DNA of 64,000 nt from Sphingobacterium olei. GTDB lineage: Bacteria; Bacteroidota; Bacteroidia; Sphingobacteriales; Sphingobacteriaceae. Below the pieces are notes generated by a model that was given only the letters and a program-made list of their open reading frames with translations, did not search any database and was not told the origin of the DNA. Below, in pieces: positions 8,580 to 17,210 of the stretch. A program made the translations under genes and the position numbers. The DNA lies in assembly GCF_005048855.1 (NCBI RefSeq), contig NZ_SUME01000001.1, positions 806,001 to 870,000 of the forward strand. Reading direction: 5' to 3'. How positions within the stretch are numbered: position 1 is the stretch's first letter; each line of letters opens with the position of its first letter.

Positions 8580-9041
8580 ATGAAATATCAACTACATAGG
8601 GAACAACAATTGAAGACGGATATCGCAGCGGCCTGGACTTTCTTTTCTTCGCCATATAACTTGTCTGTCTTGACGCCTGCATCGATGAAATTCAAGGTGC
8701 GTTCTGAACTAGACGACGAATCGATTTTCGAAGGGATGCTGATTAATTACAACGTGACACCTTTGTTGGGTATACCGATGAGTTGGCAAACGGAAATTAC
8801 CCAGGTATCACCACTTCACAGTTTTACGGATTACCAAAAGAAGGGACCATACAAGCTGTGGAATCATCACCACCAGTTCATCGAAAACGAAAACGGGGTC
8901 TTGGTTATTGATACGGTAGATTATGAATTGCCTTTTGGTATATTAGGCGACTGGGTACATGGTTTACTCGTCAAGAAAAAATTAGACCATATATTCGATT
9001 ACCGTTTTGAGGTGTTGGAAAAGAAATTTAATACGCAATAG
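8580..9041 (+). CDS. SRPBCC family protein in the carotenoid operon
   Basis: A 153-residue soluble protein of the SRPBCC (START-like) ligand-binding superfamily, often labelled CoxG/SRPBCC or cell-division-inhibitor-like. The start, with a helix around AAWTFFSSPYNLSVLTP, and the closing amphipathic helix are typical. Such a gene recurs in Bacteroidota crt clusters but its function is not established; a hydrophobic ligand such as a carotenoid intermediate is an inference. It lies 2 bases before crtZ. Confidence 0.75.
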   Translation: MKYQLHREQQLKTDIAAAWTFFSSPYNLSVLTPASMKFKVRSELDDESIFEGMLINYNVTPLLGIPMSWQTEITQVSPLHSFTDYQKKGPYKLWNHHHQFIENENGVLVIDTVDYELPFGILGDWVHGLLVKKKLDHIFDYRFEVLEKKFNTQ

Positions 9042-9043
9042 AG

Positions 9044-9508
9044 ATGAATATTTTAATCGTTATAGCTACGTTTTTACTCATGGAGGGGTTTACTTGGTGC
9101 ACACATAAGTACGTGATGCATGGTTTTTTATGGTTTTTGCATAGAGACCATCATGATCATGCGCACGATAGCAAATTGGAAAGAAATGATTACTTCTTTG
9201 TTATCTTTGCTGTTCCAGCTTTCTTGTTGATGTACTATGGATCAGTACAGGGCTTTAACCATTGGTTTTATATTGGGCTGGGTGTTACACTATACGGATT
9301 CTCCTATTTCTTTGTGCACGACATTTTTATCCATCAGCGTGTCAGATTTTTACGCGATACGAAAAACCCCTATTTATTAGCTATTAGACGGGCACACAAA
9401 CAGCATCACAAACATACGGGAAAGGAACAAGGCGAATGCTTTGGTTTCCTATGGGTGCCGATCAAATATTTTAAAATGTATTTTAGAGATAAAAGTTCTA
9501 AAATTTAG
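9044..9508 (+). CDS. crtZ: Beta-carotene hydroxylase CrtZ
   Basis: Di-iron membrane hydroxylase of the fatty-acid-hydroxylase superfamily (154 residues). All His boxes are visible: HKYVMHGFLWFLHRDHHDHAHD near residues 20-42, HDIFIHQ near residue 90 and HKQHHKH near residue 125, with hydrophobic helices between. It hydroxylates the beta-ionone rings of beta-carotene to give cryptoxanthin and zeaxanthin. Its presence predicts zeaxanthin as the pigment of this strain, since no ketolase or glycosyltransferase gene follows. Confidence 0.94.
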   Translation: MNILIVIATFLLMEGFTWCTHKYVMHGFLWFLHRDHHDHAHDSKLERNDYFFVIFAVPAFLLMYYGSVQGFNHWFYIGLGVTLYGFSYFFVHDIFIHQRVRFLRDTKNPYLLAIRRAHKQHHKHTGKEQGECFGFLWVPIKYFKMYFRDKSSKI

Positions 9509-9528
9509 TTAGTTATGGTTTTTATATC

Positions 9529-10236
9529 ATGAAACAATACACCTATTTACTGGTCAATTTTCTAGCAGTCATCGTCTGCTTTATTTTTTCATTTCACCCT
9601 AAAATTAGGTTCGATCGGTTTTTTGTACCATTTATCAAGAGCGCGATCCTAGTATTAATTCCGTTTATCATCTGGGATGCCTGGTTTACAAAAATAGGTG
9701 TATGGTGGTTTAATGACAGTTACCTTATCGGCGTACGCCTGCTTGGACTTCCCTTGGAGGAATGGCTGTTTTTTATATGTATACCTTTCTCCTGTGTCTT
9801 TACTTTTTATTGTCTGGACAAGTTTTTCAGTTTGGAATGGAAGCCGCAGGCTGACCGGTATTTCAGCATGGGGGCAGCGGTATCCTGCTTTGTGCTATGT
9901 TTGTTCAACACGGGCCTTGTTTATCCATTTATTACGTTTTTGGCGACAGGTATATCGCTGGTGTACCTCAAGTTTGTCAGTCGGGTGACTTGGATCGGTA
10001 AGGTATCGTTGATCTATACGATGCTCCTCCCTGGATTCTTTTTGGTAAATGGTGTGCTAACAGGCACAGGCTTAGAGCAGCCGATTGTAAATTATACAAC
10101 AGGACACTATATGGAGATTCGGATAGGCACAATTCCCGTTGAGGATGCTGTGTATGGCTATACGATGATTTTATGGAACGTATTCTTCTTCAAAAAATTT
10201 AGCCGTGACAGGCTTGAGACAGCTGCACTAACTTAA
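9529..10236 (+). CDS. crtYcd: Lycopene cyclase, CrtYc/CrtYd fusion type
   Basis: A 235-residue membrane protein with about seven hydrophobic helices made of two homologous lycopene-cyclase domains: the first with PLEEWLFFICIPF (about 82-94), the second with IPVEDAVYGYTMILW (about 205-220). The two Px(E/D)(E/D) motifs carry the acidic residues thought to be catalytic. This is the fused form of the heterodimeric CrtYc/CrtYd cyclase of actinobacteria and is unrelated to FAD-type CrtY. It turns lycopene into beta-carotene, the substrate for CrtZ just upstream. Confidence 0.92.
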   Translation: MKQYTYLLVNFLAVIVCFIFSFHPKIRFDRFFVPFIKSAILVLIPFIIWDAWFTKIGVWWFNDSYLIGVRLLGLPLEEWLFFICIPFSCVFTFYCLDKFFSLEWKPQADRYFSMGAAVSCFVLCLFNTGLVYPFITFLATGISLVYLKFVSRVTWIGKVSLIYTMLLPGFFLVNGVLTGTGLEQPIVNYTTGHYMEIRIGTIPVEDAVYGYTMILWNVFFFKKFSRDRLETAALT

Positions 10237-10307
10237 TGATTTTACCTGCGTTGTTGCATGAATTGCATCGCACACCGCATAGAATCGGTTGATAGATAAA
10301 ATGTATT

Positions 10308-10850
10308 ATGGAAAGAAATAAAGTTGTATTGGTGGATAGGCATGATGTTGCAATCGGGGAGATGGATAAGATGGACGCGCACCGATTGGGCGTTTTGCAC
10401 AGGGCATTTTCAATATTTATATTTAATACACAAGGGGATATGTTGATCCACCAGCGGGCGAAGGGTAAATATCACGGCGCCGACTTATGGACCAATGCCT
10501 GCTGTTCGCATCCGCAGTGGAACGAAGATATCATGGAAAGTGCAAAGGAGCGCTTGGCCTATGAAATGGGGATATCATGTACCTTGGAAAAGTGTTTCTC
10601 TTTTATTTATAATATACCGGTGGAGAATAATCTGATAGAGCACGAATACGACCACGTTTTTTTAGGTTATACGAACGATGAACCAAATCCAAACCCCGCT
10701 GAGATCCAAAATTACCGCTGGGTGCCGCTAGAGCAATTGGAGCGGGAGGTGCATACGCAGCCACAGCATTTTACGCACTGGTTTAAAATGGCCTTGCAAC
10801 GGATTGCTGCTGATTTCAGCAGTGACAGCATTGTACCAAGAGAAAGATAG
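10308..10850 (+). CDS. idi: Isopentenyl-diphosphate delta-isomerase, type I
   Basis: A 180-residue Nudix-fold IPP isomerase. Visible hallmarks are HRAFSIFIFN, the active-site cysteine in TNACCSHP near residue 66, and the Glu-containing EHEYDHVF motif near residue 115. It interconverts IPP and DMAPP and so feeds the carotenoid pathway. It is the last gene of the crt operon, after a 71-base gap, and is followed within 17 bases by a strong hairpin terminator. Confidence 0.95.
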   Translation: MERNKVVLVDRHDVAIGEMDKMDAHRLGVLHRAFSIFIFNTQGDMLIHQRAKGKYHGADLWTNACCSHPQWNEDIMESAKERLAYEMGISCTLEKCFSFIYNIPVENNLIEHEYDHVFLGYTNDEPNPNPAEIQNYRWVPLEQLEREVHTQPQHFTHWFKMALQRIAADFSSDSIVPRER

Positions 10851-10866
10851 ATAATTCAGAAAACTA

Positions 10867-10894
10867 CCTTAACGCACACATCTGTGCGTTAAGG
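10867..10894 (+). terminator. Terminator of the carotenoid operon
   Basis: Perfect 12-bp stem (CCTTAACGCACA and its complement) with a CATC loop, followed by a T-rich run at 10899-10904. It starts 17 bases after the idi stop. It also overlaps the 3' end of the minus-strand TlpA remnant. Confidence 0.85.
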
Positions 10895-11040
10895 TGTTGC
10901 TTTTAATACTGTCTTTTTTATTAAAGAGTTTTTTCCAGTGTTTGATTAATTGTTCTCCACGTAGACCGACTGCAACGATCTTACCAGACGGATCGATGAG
11001 GTAATTCATAGGAATGGATTGTACACTGTAATAGGACTTT
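10880..11040 (-). pseudogene. Remnant of a TlpA/AhpC-TSA family gene, C-terminal fragment 1
   Basis: The minus strand reads YSVQSIPMNYLIDPSGKIVA followed by VGLRGEQLIKHWKKLFNKK, the typical end of a thioredoxin-fold peroxiredoxin-like (TlpA) protein. No start or N-terminal half with the CxxC is present. The fragment breaks off near 11040. A second remnant of a similar gene follows directly, so a tandem pair probably once stood here. Confidence 0.7.
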
Positions 11041-11066
11041 TAAGTTTATGAATTTATGCTATGTTA

Positions 11067-11345
11067 TTTATTTTAGCAGTTCCTGAATCTTGTTAATTAA
11101 GGCCTCGCCACGGAGGTTGGATGCCACAATGTCTCCCTGGCCATCAATCAGTACATTTTGTGGAATGGCCCGCACATTGTGCAAGGCCGCTGCAGGTTCC
11201 TTCCAGCCTTTTGGCTTGATACATGATACCAAGTCATACCATCCTGTTCAATAGCAGCTTTCCACTTACTTTCGTTATCGTCTAGCGAAACGCTGAGAAC
11301 CGTAAATCCCTTGTCTTTAAACGCGTTGTATGCTTCGACTACATG
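11067..11345 (-). pseudogene. Remnant of a TlpA/AhpC-TSA family gene, C-terminal fragment 2
   Basis: The minus strand reads VVEAYNAFKDKGFTVLSVSL and on to GMTWYHVS, then after a frameshift near 11215 GWKEPAAALHNVRAIPQNVL and ends LRGEALINKIQELLK with a stop. This is the second half of a TlpA-type thiol-disulfide oxidoreductase; the N-terminal part with the CxxC is missing. The frameshift and missing start make it a pseudogene. Confidence 0.75.
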
Positions 11346-11491
11346 TAGGGGGATAACTATGGATTCAGCTTATAATCTTACTTACTATCGCTATACTGAT
11401 ATCACACAGGAAAATCTTACCAAAATATTATACAAATATTAGATATTTCTTTATATTGTATTTTATTAATTACAATCATTAAATATCTATT

Positions 11492-12643
11492 ATGAAAAAG
11501 AAATTTATTTGTTTACTAGCGGTGTTAAGTCTACTTCTCCAGAATTGTCAAAAATCCCCAAATCAAAGGGATTATGGCGACGAAAACTTGTCAACTTATA
11601 ATAATAACGATTCGAAATTTTCAATACTAGAAGATGGTAAAGAACATTACCTTTTCGATGACCCTGAATGGAAATTAATTTGGGATATTGAAAATAATTT
11701 ATGGGGACGTATCGTTCAAAATACTGAAAAATTAAATCAATTGAAATCAATAGAATTAGATGAACTATTAAAACTTATAGGATATAAAAAAGAGGAATTC
11801 GATAAAGATAGAGAGAGAATTTTGATAGCAAAAGGACATTTAGCAAAAAAATATGACCTTAAAATAGACGAACAAAAAAGTTGTGTATCTTGCGAAATAT
11901 CAAAAAGCGATAGCAAAGTTGATCTAGGTATTATCATAGAGCTGGTTTCGAATAAGCCAAAATCGCTAGATATGATGATAAAAAATTATAAAGACCTTGA
12001 TAAGGAAAGGTTATTGTACGAAAAGTTGATGGCTAGTAAATTAAATTTTACGGATGACATTACGCAATCTTCTAATATCAGAAGAGAATTAAAGTTGTTA
12101 AGGTCTGCAATTCAAAAGGTTCAAAACTTTGAACTAGTTACAGGACTTACAAGTGCAGAATTAAGAGCATTCGTAATGGGCCCCGAAATCCAGAAGGAAA
12201 AATATAAATCAGCCATAATTAAAAGCAAGCTTGACGAAACTTCAATAAAAAGAGAGGTACAATTATCGTTAGGTATTATTAAATTTCTGATGGCAGATGA
12301 ACGACTTCAAGATCTTAAATTCAACGATCTTGTTGGTATTATTGTGTTAGAAATGAACGGATATTCCTCAAATTATAGTATCCAAAGCTCTTCAGTCCCT
12401 CCGGGTTTCACCTGTGGTTCCGAACTTCATAATATAGAAAATTGTATTGACCAATCATCAATTTGTATAGAAGGTTTTTGCGCCCCAACCGAGGATTCTC
12501 CTACTGTATGCGATGGGGTCGTTTACGCTTGCTATTTGACTTGTTTTGGCGGGGGCGGGGTTTTATGTGCATACCTTTGTTACTGTGGTTTTTGTAACGG
12601 TCCAACTAGGGATGCGATTTGTTTAAGTATACCTGGAAGTTAA
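11492..12643 (+). CDS. Lipoprotein with Cys-rich C-terminal tail, unknown function
   Basis: A 383-residue protein with a lipoprotein signal (LLLQNC, Cys19). The middle is charged and helical, with many Lys/Glu and an isolated CVSC near residue 131. The last 80 residues are quite different: twelve cysteines with Gly-rich spacing (CFGGGGVLC, CYCGFC). The coding DNA is markedly AT-rich compared with the flanking genes and lies in a region of decayed genes, which suggests recent transfer. Some Bacteroidota proteins annotated as fulvocin C-related bacteriocins have this shape (lipoprotein or exported body plus Cys-rich tail), but I cannot confirm the link. Function unknown. Confidence 0.6.
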   Translation: MKKKFICLLAVLSLLLQNCQKSPNQRDYGDENLSTYNNNDSKFSILEDGKEHYLFDDPEWKLIWDIENNLWGRIVQNTEKLNQLKSIELDELLKLIGYKKEEFDKDRERILIAKGHLAKKYDLKIDEQKSCVSCEISKSDSKVDLGIIIELVSNKPKSLDMMIKNYKDLDKERLLYEKLMASKLNFTDDITQSSNIRRELKLLRSAIQKVQNFELVTGLTSAELRAFVMGPEIQKEKYKSAIIKSKLDETSIKREVQLSLGIIKFLMADERLQDLKFNDLVGIIVLEMNGYSSNYSIQSSSVPPGFTCGSELHNIENCIDQSSICIEGFCAPTEDSPTVCDGVVYACYLTCFGGGGVLCAYLCYCGFCNGPTRDAICLSIPGS

Positions 12644-13104
12644 GAACGATCACTTTGAAAAAGCTAAAAGTTTTATCTATATTTTCGTTGTTTCTTTGCT
12701 GGTGTTAAATTCTTTGGTTGCGAGCAACAGAGCTGGCAACCTTAATAATTCGTGTTGTCTCATATTTTTTCAAGATACATGTTATAATTTTTGTACTGTT
12801 GGTAATTTAAATATCAATTTATATATAAAAATGAAGCTGTCTCCTATGTTTTTAACCGGCAAATGTATGAGACATTTTTTTTGTCTTACAAATTCGCTCA
12901 CATAATGAAAAAAGGAGAGCCAAAAGCCGTCTTAGTAGCTTTTTAGCATACTAATATTGAGAAATGGTCTTCCTTTTTTTTCGCTTCCTAAGACGGGACA
13001 GAATGTAAAGCGGAATTAGAGTTCAGCTGGAATATCCATCAGGAAACAAGTCCATCCAAGGGAAGTTTCACTATTGATTTTTTCATGTTAAATAAAAAAT
13101 CAAT
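12644..13104 (+). other. AT-rich intergenic region with small Cys-containing ORF
   Basis: An open frame at about 12646-12905 encodes a hydrophobic stretch (FIYIFVVSLLVLNSLVASNR) followed by short Cys-containing sequence, but has no ATG before the hydrophobic part. It could be a broken gene. The rest up to 13104 shows no coding sequence, only a terminator hairpin at 12838-12882 and an 11-bp inverted repeat (ATTGATTTTTT, 13073-13083 and 13094-13104) just before the IS110 remnant. Confidence 0.4.
12838..12882 (+). terminator. Hairpin terminator with T-run
   Basis: Imperfect stem TGTCTC...GAGACA enclosing a second paired segment, followed by eight T. A near-identical hairpin lies at 52029-52065. 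It probably ends the transcript of the Cys-rich lipoprotein. Confidence 0.65.
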
Positions 13105-13429
13105 ATGGACATACTCGAGCAGGTAGTTGGTATCGACATCGGCAGCAAGGAACTGTCGTTACCTTGGACAAATGTTTTCCAATCTAGATAAAAAGTTGTG
13201 CCATTATGGTAATTTTCGAAATACAGATAAAGGTCTGGTAAATTTACAGCAGTGGTACAAGCTCATAGTTTCGCAGAAAGGCCTCTTTATCTCCTTATGG
13301 AGGATACGGGCGTTTATCACGAAAAAGGTGACCTCTTTTTTGGAAGCTAGCGGGCTTAATATTGCTTTTATATGCAATTATAATTACGCGGCACATAGCG
13401 TTGTCTGGAGAACAAGTTTTTTCGGATAG
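13105..13429 (+). mobile_element. IS110 family transposase remnant
   Basis: The frame from the ATG at 13105 reads MDILEQVVGIDIGSKELSL, the DEDD/RuvC-like N terminus of an IS110/IS1111 transposase. Later pieces such as LVNLQQWYK, MEDTGVYHEK and FLEASGL occur in different frames, each typical of the same family. Several frameshifts and stops break it, and the catalytic C-terminal domain is missing. The element is dead. Confidence 0.75.
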
Positions 13430-13441
13430 CTCGTTTTTTAT

Positions 13442-13527
13442 TAACTTCGCATGCGTATGATTCAAAACAAAACAGCGTATGCGGCTGTTTTAACAAGTAT
13501 CCACAATGGTTTGAGCGCAATTAGTGT
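13442..13527 (+). repeat. Duplicated gpsA leader upstream of the GH89 gene
   Basis: Bases 13459-13527 align over nearly 70 positions with 33314-33381, the promoter-proximal leader and first codons of gpsA. The shared string includes CAGCGTAT, CTGTTTTAACAA, CCACAATGGTTTGAG and ATTAGTGT. A degenerate -7 box TAACTTCG lies at 13442-13449, matching the position of TATCTTTG (33299-33306) in the original. It replaces whatever preceded the GH89 coding region. Confidence 0.75.
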
Positions 13528-13586
13528 GTACATCTGCCTGCTTTCTGCCAACTGAACATATTTTCACCCCTTATGTCAACAAGTTA

Positions 13587-15845
13587 ATGAAGATTTTAAA
13601 AGATAATGACTTTCAACACGCTGCCGAAGCATTAATAAAAAGAATACTACCAAATCGATATGAACAGTTTAATGTCGTCATTGCGCGTACCGACGACGGA
13701 AATGCAGATGATTTTTTTGAGATTTTTCCAAGAGACCAAAAGGTTGTTCTTAAAGGAAATACGCCTGTAGCGGTTGCGTCTGCATTGCACTGGTACCTGA
13801 AATATGTCTGTAATTGCCATATATCCTGGAACAGTGACCAACTGGATCTCCCGGATCTTTTACCGACCGATTTTCATCCAATTGCGCAACGCACCGAATT
13901 TGACATCCGCGCGTATCTTAATTATTGCACATTTAGTTATTCGATGCCGTGGTGGGATTGGGAGCGCTGGGAACGTGAAATAGATTGGATGGCGCTGCAC
14001 GGCATTAATATGCCACTCGCTATAACAGGTCTAGAAGCTGTATGGCAGAATACGCTGCGACGTTTGGGAATGGATGATAATTCGATCCGAAATTTTCTAG
14101 TCGGCCCAACCTACTTCGCTTGGCAGTGGATGGATAACCTGGAAGGCTGGATGGGCCCGCTCTCGCAAGATTGGATAGATAGGCACTTGGTATTGGGGCA
14201 GAAAATTATCGAAAGGGAGCGCGCACTGGGCATGAAAACGATCCTTAAGGGGTTCAGCGGCTACGTGCCTACCGCACTTGCCAAGTTTTATCCGGACGCT
14301 AAAGTCTATAAAACCGACTGGATATCTACATTTGAAACGGCGCAAATAGATCCGTTGGATCCGTTGTTTAGTGAGATAGCAGAAATATTCGTCGAAGAAC
14401 AACACAAACTTTTCGGCACGGATCATTATTATTCGGTTGATCCATTTCACGAGAGCCAACCGCCCATCAAAACCGAAGGATATCTGGAGCAAGCGGGTAG
14501 AGCTATATTTTCTGCGATTAACGATATCGACCCAGAAGCTGTGCTCGTTATACAGACTTGGTCGCTTAGACAGGGCTTGCTGCGGGCTGTCCCCAAGGAT
14601 CGGACGCTGATGATGGCGCTGACAGGGACAAACTGGAAAAAACACGAGAGCTACTGGGGCAGGCCATGGGTGGTCGGTATGATGCATAATTTTGGGGGAC
14701 GAAATTATATGGGTGGAAATATGACGCATTTCCTGAGTCACCCATTGCATTTGAAGCGTTTACCTGCTGCCCAAAACGTGCAGGGGCTTGGGATCTTTCC
14801 GGAAGCAATCGAGCATAATCCCATCATTTACCAGGCAGCCACGGAGATTGCTTGGCATCAGGAAGTGCAGGACCCGTCGACTTGGACTAAGCAATATGCC
14901 AAGTCGCGCTACGGCAGTCTGCCTACGGCTGCTGCACGTGCCTGGGAAATATTGCTGGCGACGGTCTATCAGCAAAAGAAGGTGAAAATTATCTCCATGG
15001 AATCTCCTATATGCGCGCGTCCGGCATTGTCCATGCCCAGCGTATCCATGAACGGAGATATGGTGAGAGACTATCCGTTAATCGACCTGTGGACGGCTTG
15101 GAACGAAATGCACAACGCAGCAAGTGAACTCGGAGAGAAGGCTACTTTCCAATATGATGTGGTGGATATTGCCCGCCAATGTCTGGTGGATTTATCTTTG
15201 CTGTTACATCAAGAGATTAATATCGCGTATAAAAATAAAGACCTAAACGCCCTGCGTAGGGCTGGTGGACAATTTATTGAACTGATGGAAGATCTGGATG
15301 ATCTTTTGGCAACACGGGAGGAATTTTTGTTGGGCAAATGGCTTAGCGATGCCCGCAAGTGGGGAAATTACGAGGAGGAGCAAAACCGCTATGAACAAGC
15401 TGCACGAACGCTTGTAACGGTGTGGGGGCCGGTAACACCCAACGCTCTGTTTTTTGATTATTCCAACAGGCAGTGGTCTGGCTTAATCAAAGGTTTTTAC
15501 TTACCACGTTGGCAGATGTTTATCGATTATCTTTTACAGCAGCCCGCCGATGAAAACAAACGCTACCATGAGCGAAAACTGCGTAAGTCGTACGGTCGAC
15601 CTGCAAATAATGCGAATGCGTTCTTTGACGCACTCTCCTCATGGGAAAAGTCATGGACAGAGGGTCACGAAACGTATCCGGCAGTAGCAGCTGGTCATAG
15701 TCTGGAGATAGCCGAAACGTTATATGCAAAGTGGTGGCCGGTTATGCAGGGTGAATCGAAACAGATAATACCACTCGCTTTGCAGGCGGAATACGTGGAA
15801 GAAATTGCGCAGCAGTCGGACGAACCAGAAAATTTTGGTTTGTAA
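13587..15845 (+). CDS. Alpha-N-acetylglucosaminidase (GH89, NAGLU-like), no signal peptide
   Basis: A GH89 enzyme of about 752 residues that releases terminal alpha-linked N-acetylglucosamine. The N-terminal domain (AAEALIKRILP..., SALHWYLKYVCNCHISW) and the catalytic domain with WWDWERWEREIDWMALHGIN, DPFHE (probable acid/base) and GIFPEAIEHNP (probable nucleophile) are intact. Bacteroidota NAGLU proteins usually begin with an export signal; here the first possible Met (13587) or the GTG at 13524 gives none. Just upstream lie an IS110 remnant and a copy of the gpsA leader, so the original 5' end with promoter and signal was probably lost. It may now work in the cytoplasm or be inactive in vivo. 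It ends 21 bases from the convergent symporter gene. Confidence 0.9.
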   Translation: MKILKDNDFQHAAEALIKRILPNRYEQFNVVIARTDDGNADDFFEIFPRDQKVVLKGNTPVAVASALHWYLKYVCNCHISWNSDQLDLPDLLPTDFHPIAQRTEFDIRAYLNYCTFSYSMPWWDWERWEREIDWMALHGINMPLAITGLEAVWQNTLRRLGMDDNSIRNFLVGPTYFAWQWMDNLEGWMGPLSQDWIDRHLVLGQKIIERERALGMKTILKGFSGYVPTALAKFYPDAKVYKTDWISTFETAQIDPLDPLFSEIAEIFVEEQHKLFGTDHYYSVDPFHESQPPIKTEGYLEQAGRAIFSAINDIDPEAVLVIQTWSLRQGLLRAVPKDRTLMMALTGTNWKKHESYWGRPWVVGMMHNFGGRNYMGGNMTHFLSHPLHLKRLPAAQNVQGLGIFPEAIEHNPIIYQAATEIAWHQEVQDPSTWTKQYAKSRYGSLPTAAARAWEILLATVYQQKKVKIISMESPICARPALSMPSVSMNGDMVRDYPLIDLWTAWNEMHNAASELGEKATFQYDVVDIARQCLVDLSLLLHQEINIAYKNKDLNALRRAGGQFIELMEDLDDLLATREEFLLGKWLSDARKWGNYEEEQNRYEQAARTLVTVWGPVTPNALFFDYSNRQWSGLIKGFYLPRWQMFIDYLLQQPADENKRYHERKLRKSYGRPANNANAFFDALSSWEKSWTEGHETYPAVAAGHSLEIAETLYAKWWPVMQGESKQIIPLALQAEYVEEIAQQSDEPENFGL

Positions 15846-15866
15846 GTGCTCTGCAGAAAATCTACT

Positions 15867-17156
15867 TTACGCTGTCTCTTGTGGGGGATTGCTCTTTTTC
15901 ATTCCAACCCTATTTATTATCGTTGCGACCATCGCATCTCCGGATACATTGACCGCTGTTCTCAACATATCCAGCGGCCTATCGACCGCGAATATCAGGG
16001 CTATTCCGGCTGGACTTACACCGATCGATTCTAATACGATTACCAACATTAAAATCCCTGCTCCAGGGACGGCTGCAGCACCTATAGAGGCAAGTGTTGC
16101 CGTGGCGATCACGCTAAGTTGCTGCGCCATGGTAAGATCGTAGCCCATAACCTGAGCAATGAAAATAGCCGCAACGCCCTGGTATAGACAGGTGCCATCC
16201 ATGTTGATCGTTGCACCGATAGGAAGTACAAAACTTAATACCTCTTTCCGTATACCAAGGTTCTCTTCTGCACATTCCATCGTAACGGGCAGCGTAGCTG
16301 CACTAGAGCTGGTTGAAAAACCGAGTAACTGTGCGGGCAGAATAGCTTTGAAGAAATGAAACGGATTCATCTTTCCGAAGAAATATATGAATAGGGAGTA
16401 CACACCATAAACAAGTATGACGAGACCTAGTACAACTGTAAAAGCGTACATCCCTAATGCTTTAAATACGTCGATAGAAGGGGCCTCCGCTACAAGGGCA
16501 GCAAGAAGTGCGAACACACCGTAAGGAGCAAATATCATCATGATGTCGACAATCTTTAAGACAATAGCATTCCCGGCATCCAGTACATTTTTGAAGGACT
16601 CGATTTGGCCGAAAGGCAGCATAATCATAGCGATACCGACTAAAAGGCTGAAAAAGATGATTTGAAGCATATTGCTGTTTGCTGTCGCCGCATGAAAGAT
16701 ATTGTCTGGAACGATATCGACCAATACTTGTAAAGGTCCCCTGGTTTCCTTAATTTCAGTAGCCTCGTCGATCTTATACTGCATCTCGCCAGCAAACGAC
16801 TGCAGCATATCTTGCCTGGTATTTTCCATAATAAAGTTGCCCGGCTGTATAAAGTTCACGAGCGCCAGCCCTAAGCTGACGGCGATAACGGTGGTCAAGA
16901 TGTAAAGTCCAAATGTACGAACGCCTAAAGCTGAGAGCTGCGTGACATCTTTTAAATCGGAAACACCTTTGATTAAGGAAACAATGATTAACGGAATAGC
17001 TATCAATTTCAACAGGTTGATAAAAATAGTACCAAAAGGCTTGATCCAATCGATAGCAAACTCCCGTCCGCCTGCAAATTGAGTGCATAACAATCCGACT
17101 GAGATACCTGCTGTGATGCCTATCAAAATCTGCCAGTGCAATGGTATTTTCTTCAT
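15867..17156 (-). CDS. Dicarboxylate/amino acid:cation symporter (DAACS family)
   Basis: A membrane protein of about 430 residues of the GltP/DctA family, which couples uptake of glutamate, aspartate or C4-dicarboxylates to Na+ or H+. The re-entrant-loop signature FSTSSSAATLPVTMECAEE and the motif NMDGTCLYQG are both present, with eight hydrophobic segments. An in-frame ATG at 17210 would add 18 mostly charged residues; the Met at 17156 directly precedes the first helix and is the better start. Transcribed alone. Confidence 0.9.
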   Translation of the reverse strand: MKKIPLHWQILIGITAGISVGLLCTQFAGGREFAIDWIKPFGTIFINLLKLIAIPLIIVSLIKGVSDLKDVTQLSALGVRTFGLYILTTVIAVSLGLALVNFIQPGNFIMENTRQDMLQSFAGEMQYKIDEATEIKETRGPLQVLVDIVPDNIFHAATANSNMLQIIFFSLLVGIAMIMLPFGQIESFKNVLDAGNAIVLKIVDIMMIFAPYGVFALLAALVAEAPSIDVFKALGMYAFTVVLGLVILVYGVYSLFIYFFGKMNPFHFFKAILPAQLLGFSTSSSAATLPVTMECAEENLGIRKEVLSFVLPIGATINMDGTCLYQGVAAIFIAQVMGYDLTMAQQLSVIATATLASIGAAAVPGAGILMLVIVLESIGVSPAGIALIFAVDRPLDMLRTAVNVSGDAMVATIINRVGMKKSNPPQETA

Positions 17157-17210
17157 CTTTCTTTTCGTTTTATCTGATTTTTTCAATGGAGTTGGTATAC
17201 GGTTCGACAA

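Noticed and set aside
12696..12905. 69-codon open frame with Cys residues
   Set aside because: No ATG before its hydrophobic segment, and the last third runs into a terminator hairpin; noted only in the intergenic entry.
14097..14750. 217-codon open frame on the minus strand
   Set aside because: It lies entirely within the GH89 gene, has no family resemblance and has the composition of an antisense shadow.
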